Translations under genes and position numbers: made by a program | Notes under the pieces: model-generated | The model's database searches: none | What the model was told of the DNA's origin: nothing | The model's input: the letters and a program-made list of their open reading frames with translations, nothing else | Part shown: positions 10,825-21,454 of the stretch, in pieces | Numbering within the stretch: position 1 is the first letter of the stretch | Layout: each line of letters opens with the position of its first letter | From: Mastigamoeba balamuthi | Lineage: Eukaryota; Evosea; Mastigamoebida; Mastigamoebidae | Assembly (NCBI GenBank): GCA_902651635.1 | Contig: CACRSC010000017.1 | Location: 231,465 to 295,464, forward strand | Length of the DNA: 64,000 nucleotides | Direction: 5' to 3'

Positions 10825-13110
10825 CTAGGGCGAGGACGGCACGACCGAGTTGATGGGCAGCGAGTGCCTCGGGCGCCTCATCTGGGGCACAGGAGGAGGC
10901 GGCGGCGTGGGCATCGAGTGCCTCGCCCCGGGCTGCGGCGACTGCACGCGCGCCAGCAGCGGCGCGATCCTGACCCTGCACGGCGGCTGCACCTCGGGGG
11001 CGTTCTGCGCACGCAGAACGTCCGTCGAGACGCGCGGGCAGCCCTCGTACAGCACGACGACAGTCACGGTGATGTCGTCGTGCAGCTGGCGGCGCGGGAC
11101 AGAGGAGGCCGAGCGGGGCCACACGACGTGCTCAAGGGCGCGGCGGATGAGCAGGCAGGCGGGGTCCTCGGGGCCCTGGCAGCCGCCGTCGACCCACTCG
11201 CCCACGACGGCAACGGCCTCGTCGCTCGTCAGCAGGTCCCACAGGCCGTCCGAGGCCACAATGACGAACGCGTCGCTGGCGTCGATCACCTTGGCGCGCA
11301 CCTCGGGCTCGGCCGTGAGGTACGGCGGGTTGTAGGGCTCCTGGAACTGGCTCTGCTTCGCCAGTATCCTGTTGAATATGGCGTTCTTGTAGGGCCCGTC
11401 GCCTTTGGAGAAACGCGAGCAGACACGGCGAGAGAGACGGTTGGGTCAGCTTTTGCACTGTGCGAGTGCCAAACGGGAAGGTAAATGAAACAGAGAGAAC
11501 GCCTACCGAGAGTCCGGGAGGGCTGCATGCGGCCCTTGACGCGGCCGTCCGAGACGACGTCGGGCTCGTTGGGGTGCTCCTTGGCGAGCCTCCGCTGCTC
11601 CGCCGGGCTGCTCGCCCTGTGCTCGTTGGACATCGCCACCGCCGCCCACCTCGCCGCGCTCTCCCCCTGCGTGACCTGCGCCCCAAGCGACGGTCAGCCG
11701 TACGTGGCCGGAGGGGAAACGAGGTGGCAGGGGACGGGGAGCGGCCCCTCCGCGCGCAGGGGGAGCCCGAGTGCGAGCTCGAGAAATCCCGCGTGGGAAA
11801 AGCGACGGCTTTTCAAGGGCCACACGTTTTCCCTCGGAAATATTAACGCCTAACGGCTATTGAAGAACGGAAATCCAACAAACGATCCTCCAGAGGGGAT
11901 AGCANNNNNNNNNNNNNNNNNNNNNNAACACCGCAGGCTGGGGGGGTGGTGGCTGCGCACGGGGGCGAGGCGTCCGAGGACGCAGCGGCTGTCGCCGGCG
12001 TTAGCGACGAACATGGCGGGGCCCACAAAGGCGAGCAGCAGCGCGCAGCAGCCAGACGCCGCTCCGAGGGCCTTCTCGGGGTCCGCCGTGCACTGCAGTC
12101 GAGGGTTTCGCCGAGATCAGTCAGGCGTGCTGTGCTGTGCCCCTTCCCCGGGGGTGCTGAGCCGGACGGACCTCGAGGAAGAAGTCGCGGTCTGTTTGGA
12201 GAAACGCCTTCCTCTGTTGTGCGGACACGTCATCAGTAAGGCGGAGGGGCGGGGGGCGGCGGGGTGGCGAACAAGGGCCGACGGGATCGTGTTCAGGGGG
12301 CAGAGGCGGCCGACCTCCTGGTGGCTGAGGCCGATGCCCACGAGGAACTCGACAACAGAGTCGTCCCAAGCCGTGGCAGCCTTGACTCTTACGCCTGCGG
12401 GAGGAGCAGAGGGGTGAGCGAGAAGCTTGGTCACCCAGACAAAAAAGCCCTCTTTGGGTGTCTCGGCACTTATTTGGCGTCTTGGGGGGGCTTCGCGGTC
12501 CCCCCAAAGCGTTGGTAGGGTGTGGACGTGTGGGGGGTCCCCGAGAAGGAAAAAGGGCGGTTGGCGGACCTCTGACAGCAGCAGCTTGCTGGATAGCCTG
12601 CTGGAACTGCCCGTACATGATTTGCATCTCGCGCTGCACGTGCGGCACAAGATTTTCCTGCGGGAGGGGAGGCCGTGAGCGAAAAACTGCGCGGCGCGGG
12701 TTCGCGGGGGTGCAAAACTCGAGGGGAAGGTTTGATGGAGCCGTCAGTTGACGGTTGTGACTAAACTAAAAAACGAGGAAGTGAGCGGGGGTGGCAGCGA
12801 AGAGCAGGAAAACGGTAAATCCACGCAAAGCTGCGAGGAGCGCGGGCTGTGCGCACGCGGGCGAACTGTGCTGCCTGCCGGCCCGTGTGCCCGTCAAACA
12901 CCGCGAAAAAACTGCCGAATGGCGTGGCCAGTGCCTCGCACGAGGCGTCCTCGCTGGGCTGATTTCCTGCTCACAGAGGGGGCGGGTGTTGGTGAGAAGG
13001 AACAGGAGGGAAAACGATGAGTAAAAATTATTCGGCGTACCGGGCATGCTCATTGTAAAGTACGCGCGCGCGAGGTCCGCGCTGCGAGTGGTGCTTTTTT
13101 GCGCCTGCAT
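10825..13110 (-). CDS. PP2C-family Ser/Thr phosphatase, pyruvate dehydrogenase phosphatase-like type
   Basis: This metal-dependent protein phosphatase is assembled from about nine exons. The start is ATG 13110 (MQAQKSTTRSADLARAY). The next exon gives SEDASCEALATP and the metal-binding FFAVFDGHTGRQAAQFAR. Then follow ENLVPHVQREMQIMYGQF, AFLQTDRDFFLE, AMFVANAGDSRCVLG, MSNEHRASSPAEQRRLAKEH, VKGRMQPSRTLGDG, PYNPPYLTAEPEV, ASDGLWDLLTSDEAV and DDITVTVVVL, the canonical PP2C metal and phosphate motifs. The PPYLTAEPEV stretch is characteristic of the PDP and plant clade D groups. No mitochondrial presequence is evident, so a pyruvate dehydrogenase role is not implied. A run of 22 Ns lies in one intron. 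The order of the short exons between 12250 and 12600 is the weakest part. The C-terminal tail after 11000 is Pro-rich. Confidence 0.88.
11905..11926. other. Assembly gap of 22 Ns
   Basis: A run of unknown bases inside an intron of the PP2C gene, between the exon with VANAGDSR and the exon starting VTQGESAARWAA. The true gap length is unknown, and a short exon could be hidden in it. The protein is not obviously missing a conserved segment at this point. Confidence 0.95.
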
Positions 13111-13371
13111 CGCTCACGCTGCCGGGCGCCGCCTAGTAGTTTTCTTTTCTTTTTACACAGGACAGCCACACGAACACCGTTCGCCGCCTCTGAAAACTTG
13201 AGCTTAAAAAGTGCAATTTACGTCACGGCACACTTTTATACTTCTGACTAAAAATAGTCCTGGGGGGTGCATGCGGACTGAGTCAGCTCGCCACGTCACA
13301 AGTCTGTGCCGGATTCCTCCTGCAACTCCCGCGTGATTTTTGGCGTAAGAACTCCTTCTGCCAACAATCGC

Positions 13372-13644
13372 ATGGATCCGACAGAGCACAACCCGGCAGT
13401 ATGTGGCAGTTATTCCCCTTTAGCCCTGCCCGCAGAACCCATGTTCCTGCCTCGCCGTTTCAACGAATGTACCACTGAGGAGGGCTCGAAGGAATGGGTG
13501 CAACGCTACCGGGCGCGGAAGGGCGGCCCTTGGCAAGTCCCTTCCCAGACAGCACGCAGCCATGGGTGGGTGTATGCGTGCTGGATTGTTGTCGGGGGCA
13601 GCGGACGCCCGCGGAAGTGTACTACAGAAGGTGAGGTGGTGTAG
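13372..13644 (+). CDS. Possible small ORF, unknown
   Basis: An ATG-initiated frame of 90 residues (MDPTEHNPAVCGSYSPLALP at the start) in the gap between the start of the PP2C gene and the 3' end of the next minus-strand gene. Composition is compatible with coding, but codon use is less GC-biased than the neighbours. No motif is recognised and the opposite strand is also open for part of it. It may be chance. Confidence 0.25.
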   Translation: MDPTEHNPAVCGSYSPLALPAEPMFLPRRFNECTTEEGSKEWVQRYRARKGGPWQVPSQTARSHGWVYACWIVVGGSGRPRKCTTEGEVV

Positions 13645-13801
13645 AGGTTATAAGTCGGTGGACGTTGTGCATGGCACGCGGCACTCCCCTTGTCGGGCCT
13701 CGCGGAATTCCCCACTGCTCACAGAGCAGGGGAGGCACCAATAGCAGAGGGACCTCGAGCTCGGATGTGCCGCAAGCCACGCACGCAACGCTTTCCCGTC
13801 G

Positions 13802-15786
13802 TCAAAAGTACATCGCAGCGGCGGCGCCCGTAACGCGACTCGATGACATGGGTACGATGAACGACTGTGAGACGTCCTCGCATGTGGCGTCGCAGGCAGC
13901 AAGCGTCGTGACCGAGAGCTCCGAGTACACGCGGCTCGCGTTCCTGATGCTACTCGGCGGGTTCACGAGTATGTGCGGCCGCGGCGACGGTGGTGGTCGC
14001 ATCCTCAGCAGGTGCGACGTGTTGCCGCTCGAGGACTGCTTCAGCGGCGCGGGCGGCACAGCGACTGGCATGGAGGCGCTGTACAGCGACGAGCCGGCAG
14101 CGATCGACGACGAGGCCGCGGGCTCATCCACGGACGCTCGCAGCGCTGATGTCGGCATTCGTATCGCTGGCTTGTCGTGCTCTTCTTCCACGAGGATACG
14201 CGCGCGACCGAGCGACAGTCCGCTCGTCGCGGACTTGGACGACGCGCCGACGGACTTGGAGAGGCTGTCCCTGCGCGACCTGCACTCGCCCTCCTCGTCC
14301 GAGTAGTCCAGGAACGCCGCCGCGACGACGTTGTGCTCCTCGCCCATGCGGGTGGTCGCTGTCAGGGTGTCGTCCACGGCCAGCGAGGCCCTCCGCGCAG
14401 CCCGCTGGTCGCCGCACTTGATCACAATGTCCTCGTCGAAGTCGAACATACCCGCCGACAAGGGCGTGCCGCCCTCCTCCTGCGGCGTCGAGTCTCTCTC
14501 GCTCTCGAGCCCGCGCGGCGACGCCGACTGCCACGGGGACGTCGACCCAGGCGTGTGCTGCTGCGCGCGTGCTTGCGCTGCCTGGGGCCCCGGGATGAGG
14601 ATCTCCCGCCCAGGGGAGACCCCCGCCTTCCCGGGCGAGGTCCCCGGCACGCCGAGTCCGCACGGCGGGGGCGGGGCCTGCAGAGGGCCGTTAGTGGCTC
14701 CGGTCGCGCGGGGGCTCTGCTGCGAACGGTGTGGAGAGAGCGAGGGCGCCGGCGGCCGTCGCCGAGGAAGAACTTGTGCCAGAGGGCGTTGCGGTCGCGG
14801 TTGGCCTGCTGGCGCAGGGACTCGAGCATTCGCTCCTCCTGCTCGACGAAAGCCCTGGACGGGAAGCGGAACTAATTAGGGCATACCGGCGGGGGGAGGG
14901 CGGGCCCACACCACCGCGCGGGCGCTGGGGGGAGGGTCTTTACTTGATTCTCTTCTCCATTTGTCGCTGCTCCTGCTCGACGTACTTCTGCGCCTGCTGC
15001 TGGAGCAGCGCAAACGTGTCCATCGCGTGCGCGTCGCTCGCGGTCGGCGTGCCTGTAAGGCGATGAGATCAGCAACGAGGAAAAGCGAGAGGGGGAAAGC
15101 TCTTGTTCTCCTCCCCCCACCCCCAATTGGCGACTCACAGGCTTCGCTGAGCGGCTCAGGATTGGCGTCCACCGCGACCTTGAAGCACGGGGAGTACCTC
15201 ATGCCCTCTGGCAGCAGCGCCATGGCCTCTGCAGACTGCTGGCAAGGCGAGGGGAGCGGTGAGTGAGGCCTGCCTGCTTAATTTGACGAAAGGCGAGAAA
15301 AGTAGGCAGCGGTGCGCGTGCCTTCAGGAGCGGGTCGATGACGATGCGGCTGGGGTCCTCGTTCAGGCACGCGTAGACGTCGCGCGCGCAGTTCAGGCAG
15401 CGGCAGAGCCTCCACCCCTTGACGAACCTGTACGACACCAGCGCCTCGTACAGCTGTTCCCGTCACAGGCAAAACAGCGACCGTTAGAACCCCCCAGCGG
15501 GGGCAGCTCCAGTCCCCCGCCCGCCACCCCCCCACGGCCGCCCTTGGCACGTGGATATCTTCAGGGCGGGCCGATGAGAGTAGATTTCCGTGCAATGTGC
15601 GTGTGGGGGTGTGCGCACCACGGCGACCCCAGCCATCGAGAGCGACGCCCGCAGGGGCGCAGACTCCCACGACGCCTCCACGGCCACCGCCGCGTCGTCG
15701 GGCGTTGACGGCGCGGGGGAGGCTGCCAGCTGCCCCGCGAGATGCAGCGTAACGTTCCTACAGCCACACGCCACCAAGACGATCAT
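13802..15786 (-). CDS. Unknown coiled-coil and Ser-rich protein
   Basis: Six exons can be chained in phase from an ATG at 15786 (MIVLVACGCRNVTLHLAGQL). The second exon holds YRFVKGWRLCRCLNCARD and SRIVIDPLLK. After a GC-AG intron come AMALLPEGMRYSPCFKVAVD and LLQQQAQKYVEQEQRQMEKR, then ERMLESLRQQANRDRNALWH, a likely coiled coil. A long last exon follows, low in complexity, rich in Ser, Pro and Ala, with acidic patches such as DYSDEEGE. The two Cys pairs in CRCLNC could bind metal. I know no family with this arrangement. Additional upstream exons are possible. It lies tail-to-head with CTNNBL1 upstream on the same strand. Confidence 0.6.
15236..15321 (-). other. GC-AG intron in the unknown coiled-coil gene
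   Basis: On the minus strand the exon ends GAC CCG CTC CTG AAG and the intron starts GCACGCG. It ends CCAGCAG before TCT GCA GAG GCC ATG GCG, giving PLLK-SAEAMALL in phase. No GT donor is available at the junction. The donor context, AAG|GCAC, is the same as in the GC-AG intron at 1751-1822. Confidence 0.65.
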
Positions 15787-16116
15787 TAAAAACTGCTCTC
15801 CAATTTCGCAGGGGGGTCCCTGCAGTCAAAGCAGAAAAACACACAGGCAGAAAAAATGGGCCGACAGATTCTGTGATATCTGCGCTGTCCCTGCAGCGTG
15901 CAGGGTCCGAGGCCTGCTGACGCCGACACTGAACTCCCTCCCGACTTTGACCCGCATATCGAGAATTCCGATGCGGTTGTGAGAAGATGCAACGGCGAGT
16001 CTGTGGGCGTTCGAAATGCACATCGACAAAAAAGAACTGTCATTTGGCATTCCGCTGGTCGCAAGCCTTCACCGACAGCAGACAAAAAGACCCATGGGCA
16101 CCAGCGATCCATACCC

Positions 16117-18182
16117 TCAGTTGAAGGCCTCAGCGGCAGCGAGGGCTGTGGCACGGTCCTTGCTCGCCCGCTCGGGGTCGTCGCCACCAATGGCGTCGGC
16201 CATGCCCCTCACAACCTCCCTCACACGGCCCGCATCAAGCGACCTGAGCTTCAGCAATCCCATCAGATGCTCCTTGATCTACAAGCAACAGCATGAGACG
16301 TGCGTACTCCGCGGTCCGAACGGAGAAGGGAACCCGCACCGATTTGTCTGCGAGCGAGACGAGGACCATGATGAGGCACACGTTCTGCAGGACAGAGAGG
16401 CCGGCCTCGAGCCTGTCGAGGAACTCCTGCTGCTGCACCTGCTCGCTGTTGGGGTCGCGGCCCTCGCGGAGCATCTGCGCGCGGGTCTGCGCCGCGTGCC
16501 TGTCGGCGGCGTTCACGAGCACCAGGTACGCCTCGTACAACTCTAGCAGCCTGTTGGCCGCGCACGTACGCGCAGTGAGAAGGAGAGTACACCATGAAGG
16601 GAAATACACACCTCTCGAGCTTCTCGAACTCTGTCTCGCTAAACTTGGCGACAAGGCGCGCGTAGAGCGGGCTCGAGGGCTCCAGGCCCTTCAGCAGGGA
16701 CACGATACACGACACGACGTGCTCTGCAGTGGCGTGAGCGAAAGCAGCAGCGCGGGGGGCGAATTCCTACCGTCGTCCTCGCGCTCGGCAGTGCCCTTGA
16801 GCTTCTTGATACCCTTCTTCATGAAGGCGGCAAAGAGCGTCTTCAGGCCCAGGGCCTCGACGAACCTGGCGCACGACACAGGGTTGTTCTGCAGGTGGAA
16901 GTCCAGAGCGCGCAGAGCTCCCCTGCGACAGAACTTCTTCTCCCTGCGAGGATGATACTCGGCGTCAGCACAATGCCCCAACGAGCTGGTTGGTATTCCT
17001 ACTTGAGAAGCAGCAACATCAGCTCGATGCCTTCTACTACATCGAAACGCTTCTGGTTCTCGGGGAGGAGAAGGGCCGAGCACAAGCAGTCGAAGACGTT
17101 CTCAACAAACTCCTCCTCGTCGGGGGTCGGCGGGTCTGTCTTCCTGTAGAGCTGTCCCCCGCCATTCACCTCTGAGACTCTAACAAAAACGCAGGGAAAC
17201 AACGTACAGCGATGGCCTCCAAGAGACACTCAATGCCATTGGCGGCGCCAACGCGCTCCTGGTTCACGGCGCTGCCCTGCATCAGCACGGAGAGTAGCTC
17301 TGCGGCGTATCCCTTGACGGCATCGAAGGCCTTCTCCTTGCACCTGGACAGGAGGAAAGCGAGCAGCTGCCCCTGCGCGGCGATCGTCTCGGCTTCCTCG
17401 GGCTTGGCCTCGACGATGTTCTCGAAGATGGCCAGCGTGCCGAACATGGCCTCTGCTTCGGGCTCTCCGGCCTCGGCGTCGGTCTTGTCCTCACTGGCTG
17501 CTGCGGCCTGGGCGGCCAGGCGCGCCAGGTTTTTGACAAGCGCCTCGACTGCATGATGTTCGATCAGCGCATCGACGAGGGCGGCGGTGCTGTCCGCGCG
17601 GTCGTGCTGGTCAACCTCAGACTCTTCGTCGTACGTCGTCATCTCCTGCAGCAGTAGCACCACGTCGATGGCGATATCTGCGGCCCCGTAGCGCGTCCGG
17701 TGAGAGAGAGATCTAGCACGATAGTGACGTACGCGCAGACGCAGACGCAGAAAAAGCCGGGATACGTCACAAATATGACGTAACAAGTGGGAAAAGGCGT
17801 GTGTACCGGCGTTTTCGTGCTCGAGGAGGCCCAGAACCGTCTGCACGGCCCCGAGCGAGACAAAATCGGCGTAGAGATTCGGCGCCGTGGCGACTGCATT
17901 GAGGCGCTTGAGCTCCTCGTCGAGCTCGACCTCGCTGTCCATGAACTTCTCGGGCTCGCCGGCGAACCTCGCCCTGGCCTCCTGGTTGCGCGTGACCTTG
18001 CGCTCGAGGGCCAGCACCATCTTGCGCAGCGACGACGCGTCCAGGGCCTCGACGGCGGGCGCGCGCTCGACGAGGTCGAGGATGTCGGCGGACGTGGTAG
18101 GGCTCGACGCAGAGGCGCGGCGCGAGGGCGGGGCGCCGGGGGCGTCGTCGCTATCGCGAGGGCGTTTGTGACCGTCGGACAT
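16117..18182 (-). CDS. CTNNBL1: Beta-catenin-like protein 1 (spliceosome-associated armadillo protein)
   Basis: CTNNBL1 is a nuclear armadillo-fold protein that binds CDC5L in the Prp19-associated complex of the spliceosome. The start is ATG 18182 (MSDGHKRPRDSDDAP), a basic N-terminus typical of the family. Exons then give ILDLVERAPAVEALDASSLR, FMDSEVELDEELKRLNAVAT, YADFVSLGAVQTVLGLLEHE, DIAIDVVLLLQEMTTYDEES, VEALVKNLARL, MFGTLAIFENIVEAKPEEAE, FVENVFDCLCSALLLPENQK, YRKTDPPTPDEEEFVENVF and REKKFCRRGALRALDFHLQN. The gene closes with a TGA at 16117 after DRATALAAAEAFN. About eight exons are separated by short introns. The reading order and motifs match the family closely along its length, so this looks complete. 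It is the only clearly splicing-related gene here. Confidence 0.93.
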
Positions 18183-18370
18183 CGCGCGCGGGAAAATCAG
18201 ACCAACTTAAATCTAAACACCGAATGACGTGTCCGGTGATCGCATAGATTCTCTACGCGATGCGGCATTCGGCACACGATCTCCAATGTAATGATCAAGC
18301 ACGCCACTGATTGTGACTGGTCATTACCACGTTTCCGTTGAATTGGGCGGGGAAAAACCACTCGAATTCT

Positions 18371-19720
18371 CTACATACCGCTTTGGGGCGGAACCCACAA
18401 GACCACAACTGTTGTTCGCTGACCGGGCATCGTAGATGCATATAGATGGCCCGAAGCATCACTGGCAGCTCCCCTGACGTTGATCTCGCTTTGAGGGTTC
18501 GCAGGCTTCCTCCCTAGGCTGACGCGAACACGGTTATCTCCGCGAAACACCGTGTGCCACCCAGCGAAGAGGTCTGCTGTCCCGTCCGTGTACACGACAT
18601 AGGCGCTGCTCCCTGTGAAGGCCGTGCCGGAAACGTGAAACATCACAGACCACGTCCTCGCAGGGATAACCGGCGGCGGCCTCCCGAACCACTCCATCCA
18701 CCGCCCCGCGAACGTGTGCTCTGAGAGTAGGCGCAGCTCCTGACTGCCGCCATTGTAGAGGATGACTGCCGTGGTCCGGAAGCAGCTGGAAATGGACGAG
18801 CGGGTGAAATGGGCCGCGTAGAACTCTGCTGCCTCCCGTGTGGCGAACGAGCGGTCGAGCAGCCTGCGACTGTACGTCCACGACCTGTTGGTGAACGTGA
18901 AGTTTGGTCCCGACGGCGCGCGGACCTCAGCGACCCACTCGAGCAGCGCAGGGACGCAGTGCGTGGGGAAGGCAAGCAGAGACCACCACTCGAGCTTCGA
19001 GTCTGCAGCAACGAAGGAGCTGATCGCATTCAAGGCCTCGATCTTGAATACAAAGTCCTCGACAGGCAGCTGCCCAACAGTCCTCCTGTCCTCCTCGTCG
19101 CTCTCCGTGCCATTTGGCCATGACGCGGCAAAGAACCCGCTATACAGCCCAGACCACCAGGCAGGGAAGTCCTGCACAAGCTGGGTGTAGAACGCGCTAT
19201 CCACCATGCGGCGTATGCGGTTCTCGCCGAGCAGCTCGTCGGGCATGTGGGTCAGCGCCATCTCGGAGCGTATCCAGTAGGGTATGAGGTCCGTCATGTT
19301 GTTGAGCTGCCTGTGCGACAGCACGTCTACGAGGTCGTGGCACAGCACCCCCAGGCTGAACGCCAGCAGCTCGTCGCGCTCGGTGCTGTTGGGCCACGCG
19401 CGCAGCTGTGCTGCCATGCCGTGCCAGAGCTCTCCTGTGTAGTGCAGCGTCTCGGTCACGCGCTCGATGACCCGCCGGGCACCGCGGCAGCGGCTGCCCA
19501 GGGGGTTGCCGCTGCACTGCGGCACGGCGATGGGCGCGTAGCCCACGTCGGGGAGGAGCGAGCCGCGGTAGAAGTGGTCGGCGTGGGACGTGAGGAGGCG
19601 CGTGAGGGTCGCCAGGTGCGGCTGGTGCCTGGGGCAGAGGTCCGCAGCCTCGAAGACGCCGTTCTGCAGCGCAGCCAGCACGTGCATGGAGATCACGAGG
19701 TGCGTGTACAGTCCCGCCAT
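18371..19720 (-). CDS. Zinc-dependent phospholipase C/D-like protein with C-terminal beta-sandwich domain
   Basis: A 449-residue intronless protein. The first 200 residues match the zinc-dependent phospholipase C/D superfamily that includes the N-terminal domain of GPI-phospholipase D. Supporting motifs are GLYTHLVISMHVLAAL, HFYRGSLLPDVGY, YTGELWHGMAAQ and LAFSLGVLCHDLVDVLSH, supplying the Trp/His/Asp zinc ligands. The enzyme would cleave phospholipid or GPI-type phosphodiesters. The last 130 residues (NGGSQELRLLSEHTFAGRW onwards, with PPPVIPARTW and TGSSAYVVYTDG) resemble the beta-sandwich of aegerolysin and ET79-type lipid-binding proteins. The start is set at 19720 because the upstream open frame to 19912 has poor composition. 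No signal peptide or membrane segment is obvious. The catalytic domain is fairly secure; the C-terminal assignment is tentative. Confidence 0.7.
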   Translation of the reverse strand: MAGLYTHLVISMHVLAALQNGVFEAADLCPRHQPHLATLTRLLTSHADHFYRGSLLPDVGYAPIAVPQCSGNPLGSRCRGARRVIERVTETLHYTGELWHGMAAQLRAWPNSTERDELLAFSLGVLCHDLVDVLSHRQLNNMTDLIPYWIRSEMALTHMPDELLGENRIRRMVDSAFYTQLVQDFPAWWSGLYSGFFAASWPNGTESDEEDRRTVGQLPVEDFVFKIEALNAISSFVAADSKLEWWSLLAFPTHCVPALLEWVAEVRAPSGPNFTFTNRSWTYSRRLLDRSFATREAAEFYAAHFTRSSISSCFRTTAVILYNGGSQELRLLSEHTFAGRWMEWFGRPPPVIPARTWSVMFHVSGTAFTGSSAYVVYTDGTADLFAGWHTVFRGDNRVRVSLGRKPANPQSEINVRGAASDASGHLYASTMPGQRTTVVVLWVPPQSGM

Positions 19721-20226
19721 TGCGGAGGGCCAGCGGCACGGGAGGGGTGGCGCGCGCAGCGTCAACGAAGCGCTGGTACCAGCCACACAGTCACCAATCT
19801 GATCTTTTTTGCGAGATTCAGTGTCAGGATTTCCAGGATGATTACTACCGAGTATCAAGACTTTGCACGGGCGATCGGATGCAATTTCTCCAGAAGATGA
19901 TGTATGCTGCACTATAATTCATTGAGTCGGTTATTGCTTGTCAACTGGCTTCAAACACAGTGCATGACACTCCAGAATGATTAGGTTACGACTTCATGTG
20001 ACCATGGCGGGTGCTACTGAGCGTCTGCGACACCAGCCGCGAGTTCCATTGGCAGTGCTCCGCTTCTGCAGGATCTCTTACAGACGCCAAAAAACCCCCC
20101 CGCCAACGAATTCAATTGCACAAGTAATGCAGGGGGGGAAATAACTGGAAACTAACGTGGCCTGTGCGGGCAGCACCGCAAACGCGATCCCCGAGCAGGG
20201 TTTTTCCTCACAGAATACCGCAAATA

Positions 20227-21258
20227 ATGGAGCACGCGGCCATCGCTCTCGCCATCGCGCTGGCGGGCTCGCTCGCCCTCGCATCGGCCGACACGGCCTC
20301 CCCCGCGTCGTTCCTGCCGCGGTCCCTGCTGGGCCCCGCGCTCGCCTCCTCGGACCGCGCGCCGCGGGCGGCCCACGGCGACGCCCCGCCGGCCCTGCCG
20401 TCGCCGCTGCACGCGGTCCTCGTCTCCAGGGTCACCTACAAGGGCATCGTGCTGCCCACCAAGGAGGTCGTCGAGTTCTGGGCGCTGCCCGCGGTGGGCC
20501 TGCGCGCGGACTACACGCTGGCGCTGCCCGGGCAGCAGTTCAAGGGCTCGGAGCTCTTCCTGCTCTCGGGGGAGTACAGGGGCTACGTCTTCACGCGCAT
20601 CGTCGAGCCCAAGGCGGCGGCCACCTGCAACGTCACCAAGGTCGACCAGCAGCCGGAGCTCGTCTACGTGGCGGTGCTGCACGCGCTGGCGCTGGTCCCC
20701 TCGCAGATCGGCGGCGGGTGGGCGTGGAACAAGACCACCGATGTCATCAGGGGCAACGTCGTCACTGACAAGTACACCCTCAGGGACGCCGACACCCCCC
20801 GCGACCCGCAGTACCTCGCCGTGCGCACTTGACCTCCCTCGGGCTCGAGCTCTCTCGCTCCGGGGCCGTTCTGACAGGCCATTCCGCATCCTTCTTCTTA
20901 CTTCTATCTTTTTACTGCTGTGTAGCTGTACTACCGCAAGGGCAGCGACCAGCTCGTGGGCGGCGACTTCCGGGTGGTCGCGCACCAGACGCCCCTCGAC
21001 GGCGAGGTCATCGACGGCACCATCGCCGTGCAGACCTGGGAGCTCTCGGCGCCGCAGGGCGCGTTCGTCCCCGACGACAGCTGCCTGCCGGCCAAGCCCA
21101 AGCCCTCGCCCGTCTCGACCGGCGTCATCGTGGGCGCGTCCGTCGGCGGAGTCGCCTTGCTGGGCGCCGTGGCCGGAGCTGCCGTCTTCGGTGTCTGGAA
21201 GTACAGGCAGACCAGGGCGCCGGGCTACAACCCCCTCTCGGTGTCCATGAACGCCTGA
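20227..21258 (+). CDS. Type I membrane protein, unknown ectodomain
   Basis: The ATG at 20227 opens a signal peptide (MEHAAIALAIALAGSLALAS). A 190-residue luminal or extracellular part follows, then a GT-AG intron (about 20826-20929) joining DPQYLA to LYYRKGSDQLVGGDF. A single membrane span comes near 21120-21190 (ASVGGVALLGAVAGAAVFGV), then a short tail, WKYRQTRAPGYNPLSVSMNA. The ectodomain alternates short beta strands, has one or two Cys and potential N-glycosylation sites (CNVTK, WNKTT). Its layout (RADYTLALPGQQF, YRGYVFTRIV, PELVYVAV) loosely recalls LolA-like lipid-binding folds, but this is a guess. No family is assigned. The tail YNPL fits a Tyr-based sorting signal, which would suit an endosomal or lysosomal protein. 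Confidence 0.7.
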
Positions 21259-21454
21259 GAGGCCTCGCTGGCTGGGCTGCGCACGGAGATCGACTGGCTG
21301 GCTGGGGGGCAGGCACCGAACGGAAATCTCAACAAAGGGGAATCACGACGGATCGGACGGTAGACTGCTCCGCTTCATTTGGCGCTGCAAGGTCTCCGCT
21401 TAATTTGCATTGCATCTCGCACGGATCGGGGACCGCAGCCGAGCGAGCACAGGA

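Noticed and set aside
12117-12650. Apparent Cys-rich frame beginning MCRTCSARC
   Set aside because: The first codon is not ATG, and the correct frame of the same exon reads ENLVPHVQREMQIMYGQF within the PP2C gene.
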